This document shows positions 8,121-17,648 of a stretch of 64,000 nt of DNA, piece by piece; position 1 is the stretch's first letter; every line of letters begins with the position of its first letter. The notes below the pieces were generated by a model, which saw only the letters and a program-made list of their open reading frames with translations, did no database searches and was not told the origin of the DNA. Origin of the DNA: Cryptosporangium aurantiacum (GTDB lineage Bacteria > Actinomycetota > Actinomycetes > Mycobacteriales > Cryptosporangiaceae); the NCBI RefSeq assembly GCF_900143005.1, contig NZ_FRCS01000006.1, positions 124,001 through 188,000 of the forward strand, in the 5' to 3' direction. The translations under genes were made by a program, and so were the position numbers.

Positions 8121-9821
8121 ATGACGCTCCGCAGCGCGCACTGGTATGCCGGGGACTACCGCAACGCCTACATCCACCGAGCCTGGATGCGCCGTGGCTC
8201 CCCGGGCGACGCGTTCGACCGTCCGCAGATCGCGATCGCCAACTCCGCGTCGGATCTGACGCCCTGCAACGCGCACCTGACCGAGGTGGCGCGCTCGGTG
8301 GCCAACGGCATCTACGAGGCCGGCGGCATCCCGCTGGAACTTCCGGTGGTGTCGCTCGGCGAGACCAACGTCCGGCCGACCGCGATGCTCTGGCGCAACA
8401 TGGCCGCGATGGCCACCGAGGAGATGCTCCGGGCCAACCCGATCGACGGCGTCGTCCTGCTCGGCGGGTGCGACAAGACGATCCCCTCACTGCTGATGGC
8501 CGCTGCCTCGGTCGACTTACCCGCCGTCGTGGTTCCCGGCGGTCCAATGCTCACGGGGACGTTCCGCGGCGTACCACTCGGCTGCGGAACCGACGTATGG
8601 CGGCTGTCCGAGGAGGTCCGCGCCGGAACGCTGTCGCAGGCCGACTTCACCCGCTCAGAATCGTCGATGATCCGCAGCCGCGGTCACTGCAACACGATGG
8701 GCACCGCGTCGACGATGGCGCTGGTCGCCGAGGCCCTCGGCACCACCGTCCCCGGCATCGCGGGCACCCCCGCCCCGGACAGCCGCCTGCTGGAAGCCGC
8801 CCACGGCACCGGGCGGCTCGCCGTCGAACTCGTCACGGCCGACCGGAGGCCGTCGACGATCCTGAACACAGCGTCCTTCCACAACGCGATCGTCGCGCTC
8901 GCCGCGATCGGCGGCTCGACCAACGCCGTCGTGCACCTGCTGGCGATCGCCGGACGCCTCGGCGTCGAGCTCACGCTCGACGACTTCGACCGGATCGGCT
9001 CCCGGGTCCCGGTGCTCGTTGATCTCCTTCCGGCCGGCCGGTTCCTCATGGACGACTTCCACCGCGCCGGCGGCCTGCTCGCGGTGCTGCGCGAGGTCCG
9101 CGACCTGCTCGACCCGTCCGCCCTGGCCGTGACGGGGAAACCGCTCGTCTCCTACCTGGACGACGCGTCGATCTGGGACGCCGAGGTGATCCGGCCCCGC
9201 ACGGAGCCGCTCGTCGCCGAGGGCGGCATCGCGGTGCTGCGCGGGTCGCTCGCACCGTCCGGAGCGCTGATCAAGCCCGCGGCCGCCACGCCGGAGTTGC
9301 TCCGGCACCGCGGACGGGCCGTCGTCTTCGACTCGATCGAGGACTTCCACGCCCGCATCGACGACCCCACGCTGGACGTGGACGCTTCGTCCGTGCTGGT
9401 GCTGCGCGGCTGCGGCCCGCGCGGGTACCCGGGCATGCCGGAGGTCTCGAACATGCCGCTGCCGCGCAAGTTGCTGGCCCAAGGCGTCCGGGACATGGTG
9501 CGGGTCTGCGACGGGCGGATGAGCGGAACCGCCTACGGCACCGTCGTCCTCCATGTCGCTCCCGAGGCCGCCGCAGGCGGCCCGCTCGCGCGAGTGCGCA
9601 CCGGGGACCCCATCTCGCTCGACGTCGGCGCGCGCCGCATCGACGTGGAGGTCGCGCCGGACGAACTCGCCGCCCGAACCCCGAACACCGACGGGTTCGC
9701 CGACCCGCGACGCGGCTGGGAACGCCTCTACGTCGACCATGTCCTGCAGGCCGACACCGGCGCCGACCTCGACTTCCTCGTCGGTTCCAGCGGCTCGGAG
9801 GTCCGCCGCGAGTCACATTGA
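8121..9821 (+). CDS. IlvD/Edd-family sugar-acid dehydratase
   Basis: A 566-residue Fe-S dehydratase. Likely cluster ligands are Cys49 (SDLTPCNAHL), Cys117 (LGGCDKT) and Cys190 (SRGHCNTMG). The C-terminal half has the family's GCGPRGYPGMPEV and CDGRMSGTAYG motifs. The ATG at 8121 follows a GGAAAGG ribosome binding site. Close relatives remove water from aldonic acids such as arabonate, xylonate or gluconate, while others act in branched-chain amino-acid synthesis. The sugar transporter, glycosidase and dehydrogenase next door favour a sugar acid here (inference). It diverges from the dehydrogenase gene across 75 bases. Confidence 0.88.
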   Translation: MTLRSAHWYAGDYRNAYIHRAWMRRGSPGDAFDRPQIAIANSASDLTPCNAHLTEVARSVANGIYEAGGIPLELPVVSLGETNVRPTAMLWRNMAAMATEEMLRANPIDGVVLLGGCDKTIPSLLMAAASVDLPAVVVPGGPMLTGTFRGVPLGCGTDVWRLSEEVRAGTLSQADFTRSESSMIRSRGHCNTMGTASTMALVAEALGTTVPGIAGTPAPDSRLLEAAHGTGRLAVELVTADRRPSTILNTASFHNAIVALAAIGGSTNAVVHLLAIAGRLGVELTLDDFDRIGSRVPVLVDLLPAGRFLMDDFHRAGGLLAVLREVRDLLDPSALAVTGKPLVSYLDDASIWDAEVIRPRTEPLVAEGGIAVLRGSLAPSGALIKPAAATPELLRHRGRAVVFDSIEDFHARIDDPTLDVDASSVLVLRGCGPRGYPGMPEVSNMPLPRKLLAQGVRDMVRVCDGRMSGTAYGTVVLHVAPEAAAGGPLARVRTGDPISLDVGARRIDVEVAPDELAARTPNTDGFADPRRGWERLYVDHVLQADTGADLDFLVGSSGSEVRRESH

Positions 9822-9957
9822 GGCGCTCCGCACCCTTCAAAGTGTACGGAGTGGACAGTCGGGGCCGTCGCCTATCCGACAGCGACGCGGACGCGGTCCG
9901 GCGGGCACCTAGGCTCCAGCGGACGCGGGTGTCGGGTGGGCAGGAGCGGGAGCGTCG

Positions 9958-11418
9958 GTGGAAGACCGTCCAGTGTTCGTCGTCCGACGCGGTGCACGGC
10001 CAGAGCCCCAGCCACCCGAGCCGCCCGTCGCCCCGCCGACCGTCACCGCGCAGGCGGTCGGCTCGGAGCCGGCCACTTCGCAGGCAGCCGCACCGCGGCC
10101 GGCGATGTCGCAGTCAGCCGGCTCGGAGCCGGCTGATTCGCAGACAGTCGCGCCACAGTCGGTCGCCCCTCGGTCGATCGCACCGCAGGCGGCTGGTCCG
10201 CAGGCCGTCGCCTCGCGCTCGGACGAGCCGAAGCCACACGACGCAGAGGCTGCCGAGGCAGATCCGACCGACAAGGACCCCATCGGCACGGATCCGACCG
10301 CCGGGGATCCGACCGCCGGGGATCCGACGGCCGGGGATCCGGCCGCCGACGATTCGGCCGATCCGGACCCGGGCGAGGCGGAGTCCGTCCCGCGTCTGGC
10401 CCGACCGCCATACCGACTGATCGCCGGCTATCTAGCCCTGGCCCTCGGGCCGCTGCTCGCAGCCGCTGCCGTTCTCGCCGCTTGGGTCGCCGTGCAGGAG
10501 CATCGGCTGTCCGAGCTCACCAGCCACCTGACCGCCTCCGCGACCGGCACGATCACCTACGTCGAGGAAGACCAGGTCACGGTCGAGTGGACCGACCTGA
10601 ACCGAACGCTCGGCGAAACCCGGTTCGCGATCCGCGACGACGCCTACCTCTCCGAAGGTGAGAAGTTCCGGATCCTCTACGACGCCGCCGACCCCAACGA
10701 CCGGACCACCACAATTCCCGCCGACGGCTACCCGGCGATCAGCCCCTTCGACGAAGAAGTCTGGTACCTCGTCGTGAAGATCGCCATCCTCGTGGCGGCA
10801 ATTCCCCCGCTGATCGCCTGGACGATCCGCGCGCGGCTGTGGACCCTCGGCGCCCGCGCCACCCGGCGCGACACCGACGAACAGCGCAGCGTCCTGGTCA
10901 CGGCGTACACCGCCGACCAGCGCAAACTCCGCACGTCCTCCTGGCTGTCGATGCCCACGCCGCAGGACATCTGGCCGGATGGTCGCAACCGCCCGGAGAA
11001 GGGCGACCGAACCCTTCTACGGGTCATGTGGCGCCCCGTCTGGCACGAGCTGCGCCGCGACACGCCCGCCACACTGCACTGCGCGAGGCCGAATCCCCGT
11101 GGCCGCCTGGTCGTCTCCGCGGTCGAACTTCCCGACGGAACCCTGCTGCTACCCGCCGGAACACTGACCACCATGGTGCAGCCGATGTCGTGGCGTCTCC
11201 GCACACGCACCCAGGCCGAGTTCGGAGCGCCGCGGCGGATCCCCCTGCAGTCCTGGCCCTACACACTGATCGGCACCGTCGCGTCGACCGCCCCGTTCTT
11301 GGTGCTGTTCCCACGATTCGACATCGTGGGGACGCTGTGCGTCGCGCTGTTCGGCGCGACGATCGGGTGGACCAGTTGGGCGTGGCGCGGCGCGAACCCG
11401 GACCGCCACCTCAACTAA
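9958..11418 (+). CDS. DUF3592-like membrane protein with long repetitive N terminus
   Basis: A 486-residue protein starting at GTG 9958 after GGAGCGGGAGCG. Residues 10-145 are disordered and repetitive: near-repeats built on GSEPA..SQ..AP, then the pentapeptide DPTAG in tandem (GATCCGACCGCCGGG-type repeats, about 10291-10345). A first membrane helix lies near residues 155-175 (LALALGPLLAAAAVLAAWVAV). An outside domain resembling DUF3592 follows (TASATGTITYVEEDQVTVEW ... FRILYDAADPNDR). A second helix is at about 265-285 and two more lie near the C terminus (430-475). Function unknown, possibly a cell-envelope protein. The repeat tract may vary in copy number. Confidence 0.75.
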   Translation: MEDRPVFVVRRGARPEPQPPEPPVAPPTVTAQAVGSEPATSQAAAPRPAMSQSAGSEPADSQTVAPQSVAPRSIAPQAAGPQAVASRSDEPKPHDAEAAEADPTDKDPIGTDPTAGDPTAGDPTAGDPAADDSADPDPGEAESVPRLARPPYRLIAGYLALALGPLLAAAAVLAAWVAVQEHRLSELTSHLTASATGTITYVEEDQVTVEWTDLNRTLGETRFAIRDDAYLSEGEKFRILYDAADPNDRTTTIPADGYPAISPFDEEVWYLVVKIAILVAAIPPLIAWTIRARLWTLGARATRRDTDEQRSVLVTAYTADQRKLRTSSWLSMPTPQDIWPDGRNRPEKGDRTLLRVMWRPVWHELRRDTPATLHCARPNPRGRLVVSAVELPDGTLLLPAGTLTTMVQPMSWRLRTRTQAEFGAPRRIPLQSWPYTLIGTVASTAPFLVLFPRFDIVGTLCVALFGATIGWTSWAWRGANPDRHLN

Positions 11419-11968
11419 GGCGAGTGAGTCAGGACCACGCCGGCGGCAATCCACCCCGTGGCGCAGAGACGGCCCGAGTGGATCCCATGCCGCCGCGACC
11501 GACTGTGGAAAGTGAACCGCAGCGTGGTCGGATCCGTTTCCCACGGAGATGTATGCTCGTCCGCGAGAAGCGGCGGATCCGTGTTTCGGGTCGCACGGTG
11601 ATTCGACCTGAAATAGCCATCGCAAGTCGTGATAGGTGTTCACTTGTGTATTCTCGCCACGCCGAGCCGCGACGTAACATCCGGCGGCCTTGACAGCTGA
11701 AGGATGTCCTTGTACGACACGCATACCACAAGGCGTGCTCGTGTGAACCACTCTGGGTCAAGAACCATTAGTCGGCTCCTTCGCCGATACTGGCAGTCGG
11801 TACCCAACGATCACCGATCCAACCGAGATTCCATCCCCAGCAGGGATTGACGCAGAATCACAGGTTGGTCGCGATAAGGCGGCACGTCGCATCCTAATTG
11901 CTTCGAACCGAAAGCACCTCATCAGCGGATAGGTTTAGCCAAGCCCTAACCCGGAACAATGTAGCGAG
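11419..11968. other. 550-base gap with no convincing gene
   Basis: This stretch, and especially 11560-11960, is visibly richer in A/T than its surroundings. No frame has both a good ribosome binding site and protein-like composition. The longest open frames are Arg-rich shadows. It probably holds the promoter of the NB-ARC-TPR gene. I see no clear -35/-10 pair or hairpin. Confidence 0.4.
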
Positions 11969-12046
11969 GTGAAGAAGGTACTCTTCCCACCGATCCGCCG
12001 AGACCGACCTCCCCCGGTCAACGTGTCTCAATCCGATGGAGACCCC

Positions 12047-14602
12047 GTGCGAAACCACGCAGTGCAGGACGAAGTATCGCTCAACCCGGAGCGAGTCGTT
12101 GACGGCAGTCGCCAGATCCGCGGAAACATTCCGATTCGTAACCCCGACTTTACCGGCCGAGAAGACTTGCTGGAGGCGCTCCGCACGGGGCTGTTCGACA
12201 GCCGCACAGCAGCCGTCCGTCCGCGCGCACTACACGGCCTGGGTGGCGTGGGGAAATCTCAGGTCGCACTCGAGTACATCTACCGCTTCACCGACGACTA
12301 CGACCTGATCTGGTGGATCCCCGCGGAGCAGACCTCACTGGTGCTGACCTCGCTGACCAATCTTTCGAGCGATCTCGGGATCCCGCAAAACGTCGATCAG
12401 CGTCAGACCGCCGACGCGGTGCTCCGGAAGCTCGGCGAGGGAGACCGGCGCTGGCTGTTGGTCTTCGACAACGCTGATCAGCCGGGCGAGATCCTGCCGC
12501 TGGTGCCGTCCGCCGGCGGCCATGTAATCATCACTTCGCGCAACTTTGACTGGGCTGCCGGCGCGAGCGAGCCGATCGAGGTCAACGTATTCTCCCGCGA
12601 CGAGAGCCTCGCGCTGCTCCGCAAGCGCCGCGATGCCACGACCGCGGAGGACGCCGATAGGCTCGCGGAAACGCTGGGCGACCTGCCTCTCGCACTGGAC
12701 CAGGCCCGGGCGTGGCAGGCGGCGACCGGCATGGGCGTCGCCGAGTATCTCGACCTGTTGACCACGCATACACGTGAGTTGATGGACGAGGGTAAGCCGC
12801 CGCAGTATCCAACGACGATCGCCGCATTCGTCAGCCTCGCTCTCGAGAAGTTGCGCATCACCAATCCGGGGGCCGCTCAGTTGCTCGAGCTTTTTGCGCA
12901 CCTCGGCGCAGAACCGCTATCGGTCGACATGTTGCGGCGCGCGCGAGAGGCGGCGATCTCCGAGCCGTTGCGTCCGATGCTGCGGGACGCCATTCGTCTC
13001 AACCGTGCGATTTGCGACCTGCGTCGATTCGGCTCGGCGAAAGTCGGCGCCCCTCAGCGCATCCAAGTTCACCGGCTGGCCCAGATGGTGCTGCGGGAGT
13101 CGTTGAACGATGCGCAGCTCGCGCGGAGCAAAGAGAATGTGCAACGCATCCTCGCGGCCGCTAACCCGACGGATCCGGATACGGTCGGCCGTTACGGGAA
13201 CATTTACGACGAGATCGGGTCCCACATCGAGACCGCCGAACTCATTAATTCGCAGGTTCATGGTGCGCGCCACGCCGTATTGGACCAGATCCGATACCTC
13301 TACGTCGTCGGCAATTACAAGGACAGCCGAACACTCGCTGAAAAAGCTGCCGGGAACTGGGATAGGGCTACCGGAGACGGAGTAGGCCCAATGGGCGAGT
13401 TGACGCTGATCGCGAAACGCCACCTCGCCAATGCCCTGCGCGACCTCGGGAAACGGCAAGACGCGCGAGCGCTGAACGCCGAGGTTTTCGCGAGCTTCGA
13501 ACAGAGCCCTGAATTCGGCCCCGATCATGAGCACACCCTGGCTGCCGCGTCCGGCGTGGCCGCTGACCTCCGGCTCGCCGGCGACTACCGCGGGGCGCTA
13601 GAAATCGACGAACTGAACGTCGAGAAGCATCGTCGGATCTTCGGGGACGAGGACTCCCTGACGCTTCGCGCGCGGAGCAACAGCGCGGTGAATCAACGCA
13701 TGCTCGGGGAGTTCTCCGGCGCGTTGGACGTGGACAAGGAGCTAGCCGAGGAGTGGCGCAAGACCGTCGGCGAGGATGATCCCCGCTACATGTTCTGTGT
13801 CGTCAACAGTGCGCTGGATCTGAACGGCCAGGGCCGATACGCGGAAGCCCTCGACGCCCTGAACCGAGTGTTTCACCGCTACCAGGCCCAGCTCGGCAGT
13901 GGTCATGTCTTTGTACTGCGAGCAGCACGCGCCCGCGGCGTAGCGCTGCGCAAGACAGGTGCCTACAGCAGCGCGCTGGCCTGGTCGGGCGAGAACCTCC
14001 ACGAGTGCCAGGCACGGCTCGGTGACAACCACGAGATCACGCTCGCCGCCCAGATGAGCTACGCCAACGCGCTGCGGGTGTGCGGCCGGCCGATGGACGC
14101 GCGAAAGTTGGCCACGGACGCGGTGGAACGCTACGGGCGAACCTTCGGCCCCCGACACCCGCTCACGCTCACCGCCCGGATCAACACGGCCATTGCCTAC
14201 CGTGCCCTCGGCGAAGTACGGGAAGCGCGTCAGATTGATGAGGCCGCGCTTGCTGACATGACTCAACTGCTCGGCGAGGACCACGGCTACACGCTGTGCG
14301 CTGCGGCCAGCTTTGCGAGCGACCTCTCGCTCGCCCACGATGTCAGGGACGCTCAGGCCCTCTCCGAAGCGACGCTGCAACGCTCCCGCAGAGTGCGGGG
14401 CGAACTCCATCCGTACACGTTGTCGTGCGCGGTGAATGCCGCCTTGGACCTGCAAGCGACCGGCAGGGAGCCGGATGGCCTCGCTCTGCTGGAGAGGGCG
14501 GTGGCCGACCTCATCCAGGTGCTGGGCGCCGACCACCCGGAAACGCTCGACGCCGACCGCTACAAGCGCGCCGAGTGCGACATCGAGCCGCCGCCCACCT
14601 GA
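12047..14602 (+). CDS. fxsT: FxSxx-COOH system NB-ARC / tetratricopeptide-repeat protein (first copy)
   Basis: An 851-residue STAND protein. The start is taken at GTG 12047, which follows GGAGA. The frame is open back to a GTG at 11969, and that longer form (877 residues) is possible. Order: FTGREDLL entry motif near residue 36; P-loop GLGGVGKS at 64-71; Walker B RWLLVFDNAD at 135-144; LPLALDQARAW; a winged-helix part; then from about residue 400 a long run of ~42-residue TPRs (LGEDHGYTL, FGPRHPLTL types). It ends ECDIEPPPT, almost the same tail as the protein at 18105. It runs convergent with the HEXXH gene. The family is known to accompany FxsA/FxsB; its role is not established. Confidence 0.85.
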   Translation: MRNHAVQDEVSLNPERVVDGSRQIRGNIPIRNPDFTGREDLLEALRTGLFDSRTAAVRPRALHGLGGVGKSQVALEYIYRFTDDYDLIWWIPAEQTSLVLTSLTNLSSDLGIPQNVDQRQTADAVLRKLGEGDRRWLLVFDNADQPGEILPLVPSAGGHVIITSRNFDWAAGASEPIEVNVFSRDESLALLRKRRDATTAEDADRLAETLGDLPLALDQARAWQAATGMGVAEYLDLLTTHTRELMDEGKPPQYPTTIAAFVSLALEKLRITNPGAAQLLELFAHLGAEPLSVDMLRRAREAAISEPLRPMLRDAIRLNRAICDLRRFGSAKVGAPQRIQVHRLAQMVLRESLNDAQLARSKENVQRILAAANPTDPDTVGRYGNIYDEIGSHIETAELINSQVHGARHAVLDQIRYLYVVGNYKDSRTLAEKAAGNWDRATGDGVGPMGELTLIAKRHLANALRDLGKRQDARALNAEVFASFEQSPEFGPDHEHTLAAASGVAADLRLAGDYRGALEIDELNVEKHRRIFGDEDSLTLRARSNSAVNQRMLGEFSGALDVDKELAEEWRKTVGEDDPRYMFCVVNSALDLNGQGRYAEALDALNRVFHRYQAQLGSGHVFVLRAARARGVALRKTGAYSSALAWSGENLHECQARLGDNHEITLAAQMSYANALRVCGRPMDARKLATDAVERYGRTFGPRHPLTLTARINTAIAYRALGEVREARQIDEAALADMTQLLGEDHGYTLCAAASFASDLSLAHDVRDAQALSEATLQRSRRVRGELHPYTLSCAVNAALDLQATGREPDGLALLERAVADLIQVLGADHPETLDADRYKRAECDIEPPPT

Positions 14603-14622
14603 GGCAAAGCGTCAGCGCACCT

Positions 14623-14649
14623 GGCCGCGCGGGCTCAGCCCGTGCGGCC
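14623..14649. terminator. Two-way hairpin terminator between convergent genes
   Basis: GGCCGCGCGGGCT and AGCCCGTGCGGCC face each other across one base, a 13-base stem with one G-T mismatch. It lies 20 bases after the TPR gene stop and covers the stop of the HEXXH gene on the other strand, so it could end both transcripts. No T-run, as is common in GC-rich actinomycetes. Confidence 0.6.
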
Positions 14650-15915
14650 GTTGCGTTCCTGCCAGGAAACCCGCGCGCCGTCCAGCGCCTGCATCGCCGC
14701 CTCGGCCGCACGCCGTGAGACAGACGCCTTCTCCAACCGCACCAGCCGCTGCTCCAGGCCGATCGCGAGCGTCCGACCTGCCGGTGTAAGGCTCGGGGCG
14801 TCGACAAGCGCACCGATCGCAGCGCGAAGCTGCGCACGAACCAGAGCGAACTGACTCTCTGCGGCCGCCTCGTGCGAAGGCAGAACCCGGAGCCTGTCCA
14901 AAACCTCGGCAAACGCCAGGAATGCAAAGACCCCGTGGAAGAAGCCGCCGATCGGGCGCGGATCGTCTCGCCAGGGCGCGAAGTACCGCTGCGGATCCTC
15001 GGCGGCGAACAGCGGCTCGATGGCGATGACTGCGTTGAGCTTCGAGTGCTCGAACTCGTGGACCACGGTGAGGGCCAGCGCGGCTCCGGAGCCCGGCCGC
15101 GTCGCTCCCAACGCTCCGAACACGCCACTCGCTGTGGCGCTGCGCGCGACTACCGTTCCGTCGTCGTGAAGCGGAACGATTGTGCGCAAGCCGGTGCGCA
15201 CCTCCTGGGCTTTGTCGTCCGCGCACGTCGTGAGCAGATGCCACGCTTCGATCCAGAGTCGCCGCCAGCGCTGGAACTCGTCGTCGCTGAGCCGATCGGC
15301 CGCTGCGACATGGAAGGTGTTCCGCGCCGGGCTGACATCGTCCAGCGTCAACAACGCCGTTTGATCGTCGGCCCCGGCGGAGAGCTGTCGTAGGGGCAGC
15401 CAGCCGTCGATCGGCGTACCGGGTTCAGGCGGCAGGTTCATCACCCTCGTCCCGCTCACCGTCAGTTGGCCGCCTCGCGCGCTCCACCGCTGGGGACCCT
15501 CGATGCCCGAACCGCGAAGCAGTCCCATCGTGGGCACCGTCGTGGAGTGTGCGGCCCGGTTGATCGTCAGGTCCGCGTCGATGCCCGAGCGGGCACCCGC
15601 CACCGCAGCCAACAGCGAGAGTTGGTCCGCGATCGCCTCCGGGCTGCCATCGATACGACGCACCGTGCTGTTGAGCCAGGCGCCGACCATCGGGTCGAGC
15701 ACGACGGTGGAGGCAGCTGCGAAGTCGGCGGCGCGGGCCGCGTCGAGGACGGCAAGTGCCTCCTCACAGGAGCCCGCTCGGTCGGCGAGGTATGCGATCA
15801 ACAAGAGGTGGCGGCTTAGTTGAGCGGCTCGGAGTTCGTTCAGCAGCGACGCACCGCAGAAACCAGTGGACACCTCGACCAGTTGCTCCGGCGCGAGCTC
15901 GTGGCACTGGATCAT
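14635..15915 (-). CDS. HEXXH-motif RiPP enzyme of the FxSxx locus
   Basis: A 426-residue protein. The ATG at 15913-15915 overlaps the FxsB stop (ATGA), so the start is well fixed (MIQCHELAPEQLV); the frame is open upstream but lies inside fxsB. The HEXXH motif is VVHEFEH at residues 284-290 (His286, Glu287, His290), followed by HGVFAFLAF near 327. The family (mod_HExxH) is found next to radical-SAM-modified peptides; members have been proposed to be metal-dependent peptide-modifying enzymes. Third gene of the precursor-FxsB-HEXXH operon, it presumably acts on the FxsB product. Whether it cuts or hydroxylates cannot be read from sequence. Confidence 0.88.
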   Translation of the reverse strand: MIQCHELAPEQLVEVSTGFCGASLLNELRAAQLSRHLLLIAYLADRAGSCEEALAVLDAARAADFAAASTVVLDPMVGAWLNSTVRRIDGSPEAIADQLSLLAAVAGARSGIDADLTINRAAHSTTVPTMGLLRGSGIEGPQRWSARGGQLTVSGTRVMNLPPEPGTPIDGWLPLRQLSAGADDQTALLTLDDVSPARNTFHVAAADRLSDDEFQRWRRLWIEAWHLLTTCADDKAQEVRTGLRTIVPLHDDGTVVARSATASGVFGALGATRPGSGAALALTVVHEFEHSKLNAVIAIEPLFAAEDPQRYFAPWRDDPRPIGGFFHGVFAFLAFAEVLDRLRVLPSHEAAAESQFALVRAQLRAAIGALVDAPSLTPAGRTLAIGLEQRLVRLEKASVSRRAAEAAMQALDGARVSWQERNGRTG

Positions 15916-17129
15916 GCGGGAATCGACCCGATTGCCGGCATCGCGGAGAGGTCCGCGACGACGCGTTCGTGCACGTGGGTGATGAGCCGCTGCAGGTCCG
16001 CGCAGTAGACGGTTCGGTTGAGAAATCCGCGGTCGGACGAGTACCTGTGGGCATAGTGACCCGCGCCGCATACCCGGTGGAGCGGGCAATCGCGGCACTC
16101 ACCGCACAGCGCGTTCGCACCGAGCTGGCGGGCCATGACGCCGGGATGCTGTAGCGCGCGATCGAACGAGTCGGTCGTGATGTTCAGCCCTGTCGAGCAT
16201 GCCCCGGCATAGGCCGATTTCAACGAGTCAACCTGCTCGATCGCCCCGTCGGATTCGACGACGACCACCGTCACCGGACTCAACCCGACGTGCTCGGATC
16301 TGCTCGAGCCGCCGAGGATCAGACGGAGGATCTCGTCGAGCGTCTTGACGCTCGTCTCTCGACGCGGCGCCGAGTACCAACGGTCGAACACCGCGACCAG
16401 CCAGTCGCCGTAGGGGGTGTCGCCCGCGTTCTCCGGCCGGTGGGGAGGCCGAGTCCAGTTTGCGTGCGGAAGAAGGAAGTCGATGGCCGGCGGTTCGTAC
16501 TCGAGCAACGCTTCATACGTGTCGCGGGGATCGGTCGTGGGGTCGACCGTGCACAGCAGCCCGGCGAAGCTCGATCGGTAGCGGTCACTGGTGAGCAGCC
16601 TGAGCGCCCGATCGACCGCACGGGAGCTACCGCGCCCGTCGGCGTACCGACGATGCCGATCGTTCGCGACGCCGATCCCGTCCAGGCTCACGCCGACTTC
16701 GATCGACTCCGCGGTGAGAAGGTCCAACATGGCCTCATCGAGAAGGATCCCGTTGGTCTGCAGGCTCAGGCGTACACCGCAGGTATCGGCGAGCGTACGC
16801 CGCAACGTCGTCGCAAAAGCGCTCAGCCGTTCCGCGCCGGCGAGTAGCGGTTCACCACCGTGGAGCACGACACGGACATCGGCCAGGTGATGGGCGCGGG
16901 CGTGCTCGCGGATCCGCAGGGCAGCGCTGTGGCAGACCTCCGCGGACATCGCTGCCGGTCGGTGTCGCCAGCTCTGGTCGGCCATTGTGTACACGTAGCA
17001 GTAGTCGCAGGCGAGGTTGCAGCGTTGATGCACCTTCAGGATGAACTCGCGGAACGCGCGCGGCCGGAAGCTCTCCCCCGCCGCGAGATCGATACCAGGG
17101 CTCGTCGGCCACGCCGGCGCCACCGTCAT
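15912..17129 (-). CDS. fxsB: FxsB-type radical SAM/SPASM cyclophane-forming maturase
   Basis: A 405-residue enzyme. The radical SAM cluster motif is CNLACDYC (Cys37, Cys41, Cys44), followed by YVYTMADQSW typical of the family. LHGGEPLL is the glycine-rich SAM-binding motif. The C-terminal SPASM region binds auxiliary clusters through Cys342, Cys345, Cys348, Cys354 and Cys376 (CGECRDCPLHRVCGAGH...YCADL). FxsB relatives join an aromatic ring to the beta-carbon of a residue two positions later, making a three-residue cyclophane in the precursor. Start and stop overlap both neighbours by ATGA, so the three genes are translationally coupled. The substrate should be the 62-residue peptide encoded just upstream. 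Confidence 0.93.
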   Translation of the reverse strand: MTVAPAWPTSPGIDLAAGESFRPRAFREFILKVHQRCNLACDYCYVYTMADQSWRHRPAAMSAEVCHSAALRIREHARAHHLADVRVVLHGGEPLLAGAERLSAFATTLRRTLADTCGVRLSLQTNGILLDEAMLDLLTAESIEVGVSLDGIGVANDRHRRYADGRGSSRAVDRALRLLTSDRYRSSFAGLLCTVDPTTDPRDTYEALLEYEPPAIDFLLPHANWTRPPHRPENAGDTPYGDWLVAVFDRWYSAPRRETSVKTLDEILRLILGGSSRSEHVGLSPVTVVVVESDGAIEQVDSLKSAYAGACSTGLNITTDSFDRALQHPGVMARQLGANALCGECRDCPLHRVCGAGHYAHRYSSDRGFLNRTVYCADLQRLITHVHERVVADLSAMPAIGSIPA

Positions 17130-17314
17130 GGGATGTTGCCGAAGCCTGCCGTGAGTTCGCGTTGGTTGACCACGTCATCAACCACACTGCGGATGGATGC
17201 ACCGAGGACCGAGTCGCCGCTGCCGACCAGGCCGAGCAGGGGGAGCTGCGTGACGTCCAAAATGACGCTGCTCGACGCCCGAGCATCCTCCGCCTCGTCG
17301 CCTGTCTCGTTCAT
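17126..17314 (-). CDS. fxsA: FxSxx-COOH-type RiPP precursor with variant core FGNIP
   Basis: A 62-residue precursor (MNETGDEAED...). The ATG at 17314 follows GGAAGG 9 bases upstream. The body matches the family leader: VILDVTQLPL, then DSVLGASIRSVV in the region of the conserved DSVL...alrrv motif. The last five residues are Phe58-Gly-Asn60-Ile-Pro62. The family is named for Phe-x-Ser-x-x at the C terminus; here the third position is Asn instead of Ser. The stop overlaps the fxsB start (CCATGA), leaving no doubt about the C terminus. Expected product: a peptide with a Phe-to-Asn cross-link. Final processing unknown. Confidence 0.85.
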   Translation of the reverse strand: MNETGDEAEDARASSSVILDVTQLPLLGLVGSGDSVLGASIRSVVDDVVNQRELTAGFGNIP

Positions 17315-17648
17315 TCACCGGCCTTCCGCGTCAGCGGCGAAGAAGGGTGGAAGGCGTTGCTGCCGGTCTTGCCCATGACAATCACGGCGGACGCCTCAGT
17401 AGGACTGGAACAGCTTCCCATACCCCTTTGCTAACGGGTGCAGTGACACGGGAGCACTGGGCTCATTGGCGGGCGCGTGGCGATGGCCGGGGCCGCGGAC
17501 GTCACACCGGCAGACGGTGGCGGCTCCGCGCCGCCCGGTTCACTCGGCCGTTCGGGTCCGGGGTGAGACCCGATGATTCTCGCGGGCGGCCGGACTCGAC
17601 GGCGGCTTCGCCCTGGGCACCCCGCCCCGGACCTGACCGGGGCGCTCC
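17315..17648. other. 334-base GC-rich gap between precursor and small membrane protein genes
   Basis: Both flanking genes read leftward. I see no protein-like frame with a ribosome binding site here. The segment just before the precursor gene (17340-17440) is the likely site of an fxs operon promoter, but no clear -35/-10 pair is visible. Confidence 0.35.

Noticed and set aside
11149-11761. Two overlapping leftward frames between the DUF3592-like and TPR genes
   Set aside because: No motif or convincing ribosome binding site, and the larger part of one lies antisense to the DUF3592-like gene.
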